A stretch of DNA of 64,000 nucleotides, from assembly GCF_020179835.1 (NCBI RefSeq), contig NZ_JAIUDA010000006.1, positions 1 to 64,000 of the forward strand, read 5' to 3'. The stretch comes from Pantoea sp. alder81. Lineage in GTDB: Bacteria > Pseudomonadota > Gammaproteobacteria > Enterobacterales > Enterobacteriaceae. Below the pieces are notes generated by a model. The model was not told the DNA's origin, did no database searches, and worked only from the letters and a program-made list of their open reading frames with translations. The position numbers and the translations under genes were made by a program. Below are positions 62,429 to 64,000 of this stretch, one piece after another. Position 1 is the stretch's first letter; each line of letters begins with the position of its first letter.

Positions 62429-62492
62429 CAGATTCACTGCGCCCGGTGTTGAGCCGGGCGCATGCTGTCCTTTTTAGCAGGAGTGTTTCACC

Positions 62493-63197
62493 GTGAATCT
62501 ATCCTCCATGATTCCAGAACTGCTGTCGGCGCTGCCTTTGACGCTCGGCATCATGTTTGTGGCGATGATTGTCGGGTTCTTTCTGGCGCTGATCGCGACG
62601 TTTTTCCGCGTGCGCCGTATTCCCGTGATCAGCCAGCTGGCCGATCTCTATGTTTCTTATGCGCGCAGCGTGCCGGTGGTGCTGCAACTGTTTGTGGCTT
62701 TCTACGGCATGCCACTGATCACCGATAACTTTGGTTTTGGCGATTTCTTCACCGCCAACGTGGCGGCGATGATCGGCCTGAGCCTGTATCACGGCGGTTA
62801 CTTATCGGAAGTGATGCGCCCGGCGTACCTTGCGGTTGAGCGTGGTCAGCACGATGCCACCGACAGTCTTGGCTACAGCTTCCGTCAGAAAATGCTGCGA
62901 GTGATTGGCCCGCAGGCGGTGCACTTTGCGCTGCCGGGTTACGGTAATGCGATTATCTATCTGATTCACAACGTGGCGCTGGTGATGTACATCGGTGCGG
63001 CAGATGTGATGGCGACCGCGCACCTGATTATGGAACGCGATTACAACCAGTATCAGTTCGGCACCTATCTGGTGTTGGCCGTGCTCTATTCACTGCTGTG
63101 CGGTGTGGCGTGGCTGGTTATCCGCTTCTTTGAACAACGTCATGCGAAGTACAGCTCGAAGTCTGCGCCGCGCGTGAAGTTCACCACCAGCGTCTGA
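62493..63197 (+). CDS. ABC transporter permease 1 (amino-acid type)
   Basis: A 234-residue permease with five hydrophobic helices and the HisMQ-family EAA-like region YHGGYLSEVMRPAYLAVERGQHDATDSLGY. It begins with GTG at 62493 and AGGAG is 9 bases upstream. Pairs with the following permease. Confidence 0.92.
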   Translation: MNLSSMIPELLSALPLTLGIMFVAMIVGFFLALIATFFRVRRIPVISQLADLYVSYARSVPVVLQLFVAFYGMPLITDNFGFGDFFTANVAAMIGLSLYHGGYLSEVMRPAYLAVERGQHDATDSLGYSFRQKMLRVIGPQAVHFALPGYGNAIIYLIHNVALVMYIGAADVMATAHLIMERDYNQYQFGTYLVLAVLYSLLCGVAWLVIRFFEQRHAKYSSKSAPRVKFTTSV

Positions 63198-63213
63198 GTG
63201 AGGGAGAAAAACC

Positions 63214-63906
63214 ATGTTTGATGCTGAGGTTTTGCTGCCGGACTTCTGGAGCATTCTTGATGCGGTGCCAGTGACGTTGCTGATGGCCGTTACGGTATTT
63301 ATCTGTTCAACGCTGTTAGGCGGGTTGTTTGCCTTTATTGAACATCGCCGCATTCCGGTGCTGCGCCAGCTGGTGATTACCTACAAAATTGCCTTCAAAG
63401 GCGTGCCGATGGTGGTGGTGATATTCCTCGCCTATTACGGTTTGCCACCGGCGCTGCACTTTGTTGCCACGCTGTTTGGCGTAGAGGTCAATGCCCACTC
63501 ACTGCCGAACTGGGTGATCATCATTGTGGCGCTGAGTGCCTGCGTAGCGGCGTTCCAGGCTGAAGTGTGGAAAGGCGCGCTGAACTCGTTCGACACCGGA
63601 CAATCCGATGCCGCTTTGTCACTCGGCTACAGCGGTGGACAGCTGTTCCGTCGGGTGATGTTCCCGCAGATTATCGTGGCGGCGATCCCCGATCTGGCGA
63701 ATGCGTTTATGGTGATAATGAAAGCCCTGTCGCTGGCGTTTGCGATTGAAGTGGTGGATATCTTTGCTCAGGCGCAGCTGACGGCGGCACTGAACTTCTA
63801 CTATCTCGAAGCCTTCCTGATTGCAGTGGTGTTCTACATGGTGATTGCGTATGTGGTCACTAAGATCGCCGACAAGATCGAGGCGGCGCTGCGCGTGCGC
63901 ACCTGA
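63214..63906 (+). CDS. ABC transporter permease 2 (amino-acid type)
   Basis: A 230-residue permease of the same family; VAAFQAEVWKGALNSFDTGQSDAALSLGYSGGQ is the ATPase-contact loop. Starts 17 bases after permease 1 with GAGGGAG as ribosome binding site. Completes a heterodimeric channel; last gene of the cluster. Confidence 0.92.
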   Translation: MFDAEVLLPDFWSILDAVPVTLLMAVTVFICSTLLGGLFAFIEHRRIPVLRQLVITYKIAFKGVPMVVVIFLAYYGLPPALHFVATLFGVEVNAHSLPNWVIIIVALSACVAAFQAEVWKGALNSFDTGQSDAALSLGYSGGQLFRRVMFPQIIVAAIPDLANAFMVIMKALSLAFAIEVVDIFAQAQLTAALNFYYLEAFLIAVVFYMVIAYVVTKIADKIEAALRVRT

Positions 63907-63925
63907 TGATTGATAAGTTGTGATG

Positions 63926-63958
63926 AAACGGCAGCCCATGTGGCTGCCGTTTTTTTTT
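63926..63958 (+). terminator. intrinsic terminator of the ABC cluster
   Basis: AAACGGCAGCC pairs with GGCTGCCGTTT around a 5-base loop and is followed by a run of T. It lies 20 bases after the last permease stop. Confidence 0.92.
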
Positions 63959-64000
63959 GCATAAATACGTCAGGAATCCAGTGCGGCCTATTGCCAGGAG

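Overview
The window is the meeting point of a large integrative and conjugative element (ICE) and an enterobacterial chromosome. The gene content right of 36.8 kb (YhfL-type lipoprotein, CspA family with a YmcF-like partner, chitobiose/cellobiose-type PTS, Mrp/Pap-type fimbriae, polar amino-acid ABC transporter) and the moderate-to-high GC suggest an Erwiniaceae/Enterobacterales host such as Pantoea or Erwinia. This is an inference from content; no marker gene is present.

Bases 1-36792 are one arm of an SPI-7/PAPI-1/PFGI-1 class ICE whose other arm lies left of the window. The boundary is a 51-bp copy of the 3' end of tRNA-Phe at 36742-36792 followed by the tRNA's own terminator, with ParA/Soj next to it as is usual in this class. 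Reading leftwards (minus strand) come the replication/partition block (parA, dnaB, parB, DUF2857, an 84-aa protein, a STY4528-like protein, a PFL_4669-like protein, a STY4534/DUF3577 protein), then the G-type type IV secretion genes. The latter are split in two: TIGR03759, lytic transglycosylase, TIGR03765, traD and TIGR03747 at 19.5-24.3 kb, and RAQPRD through TraG at 0.6-13.9 kb. An IS3-family remnant sits at the left edge.

Two AT-rich cargo blocks interrupt the conserved backbone. One, at 24.57-28.73 kb on the opposite strand, is a Gabija-type anti-phage pair (gajA OLD nuclease, gajB UvrD-like helicase). The other, at 13.9-19.4 kb, holds six genes I cannot identify. Four of them lie between two copies of a ~59-bp direct repeat whose hairpin stem shows a compensatory base change. 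Another signal is a 17-bp palindrome (TGTTGCCASTGGCAACA) found seven times in the ICE: four at exact 36-bp spacing inside parB and three scattered in transfer genes, read in two different frames. It is a candidate parS-like site. A second palindrome family (GTTCGG-N3-CCGAAC) is clustered in the STY4528-like gene.

Right of the ICE lie: yhfL; a small unknown gene; a cold-shock gene overlapping a YmcF-like zinc-ribbon gene; a GST and a three-domain flavin/Fe-S oxidoreductase; a beta-glucoside PTS operon with divergent RpiR regulator and two palindromic operators; a gamma-glutamylcyclotransferase-like protein; an eight-gene chaperone-usher fimbrial operon that lacks a tip adhesin; a DHA2 multidrug transporter; a stand-alone adhesin-like gene that may supply that tip; and a LysR, flavin monooxygenase, CMD protein, AhpD-like, ABC transporter cluster likely used to import and oxidise a small amino-acid-like (possibly organosulfur) compound.
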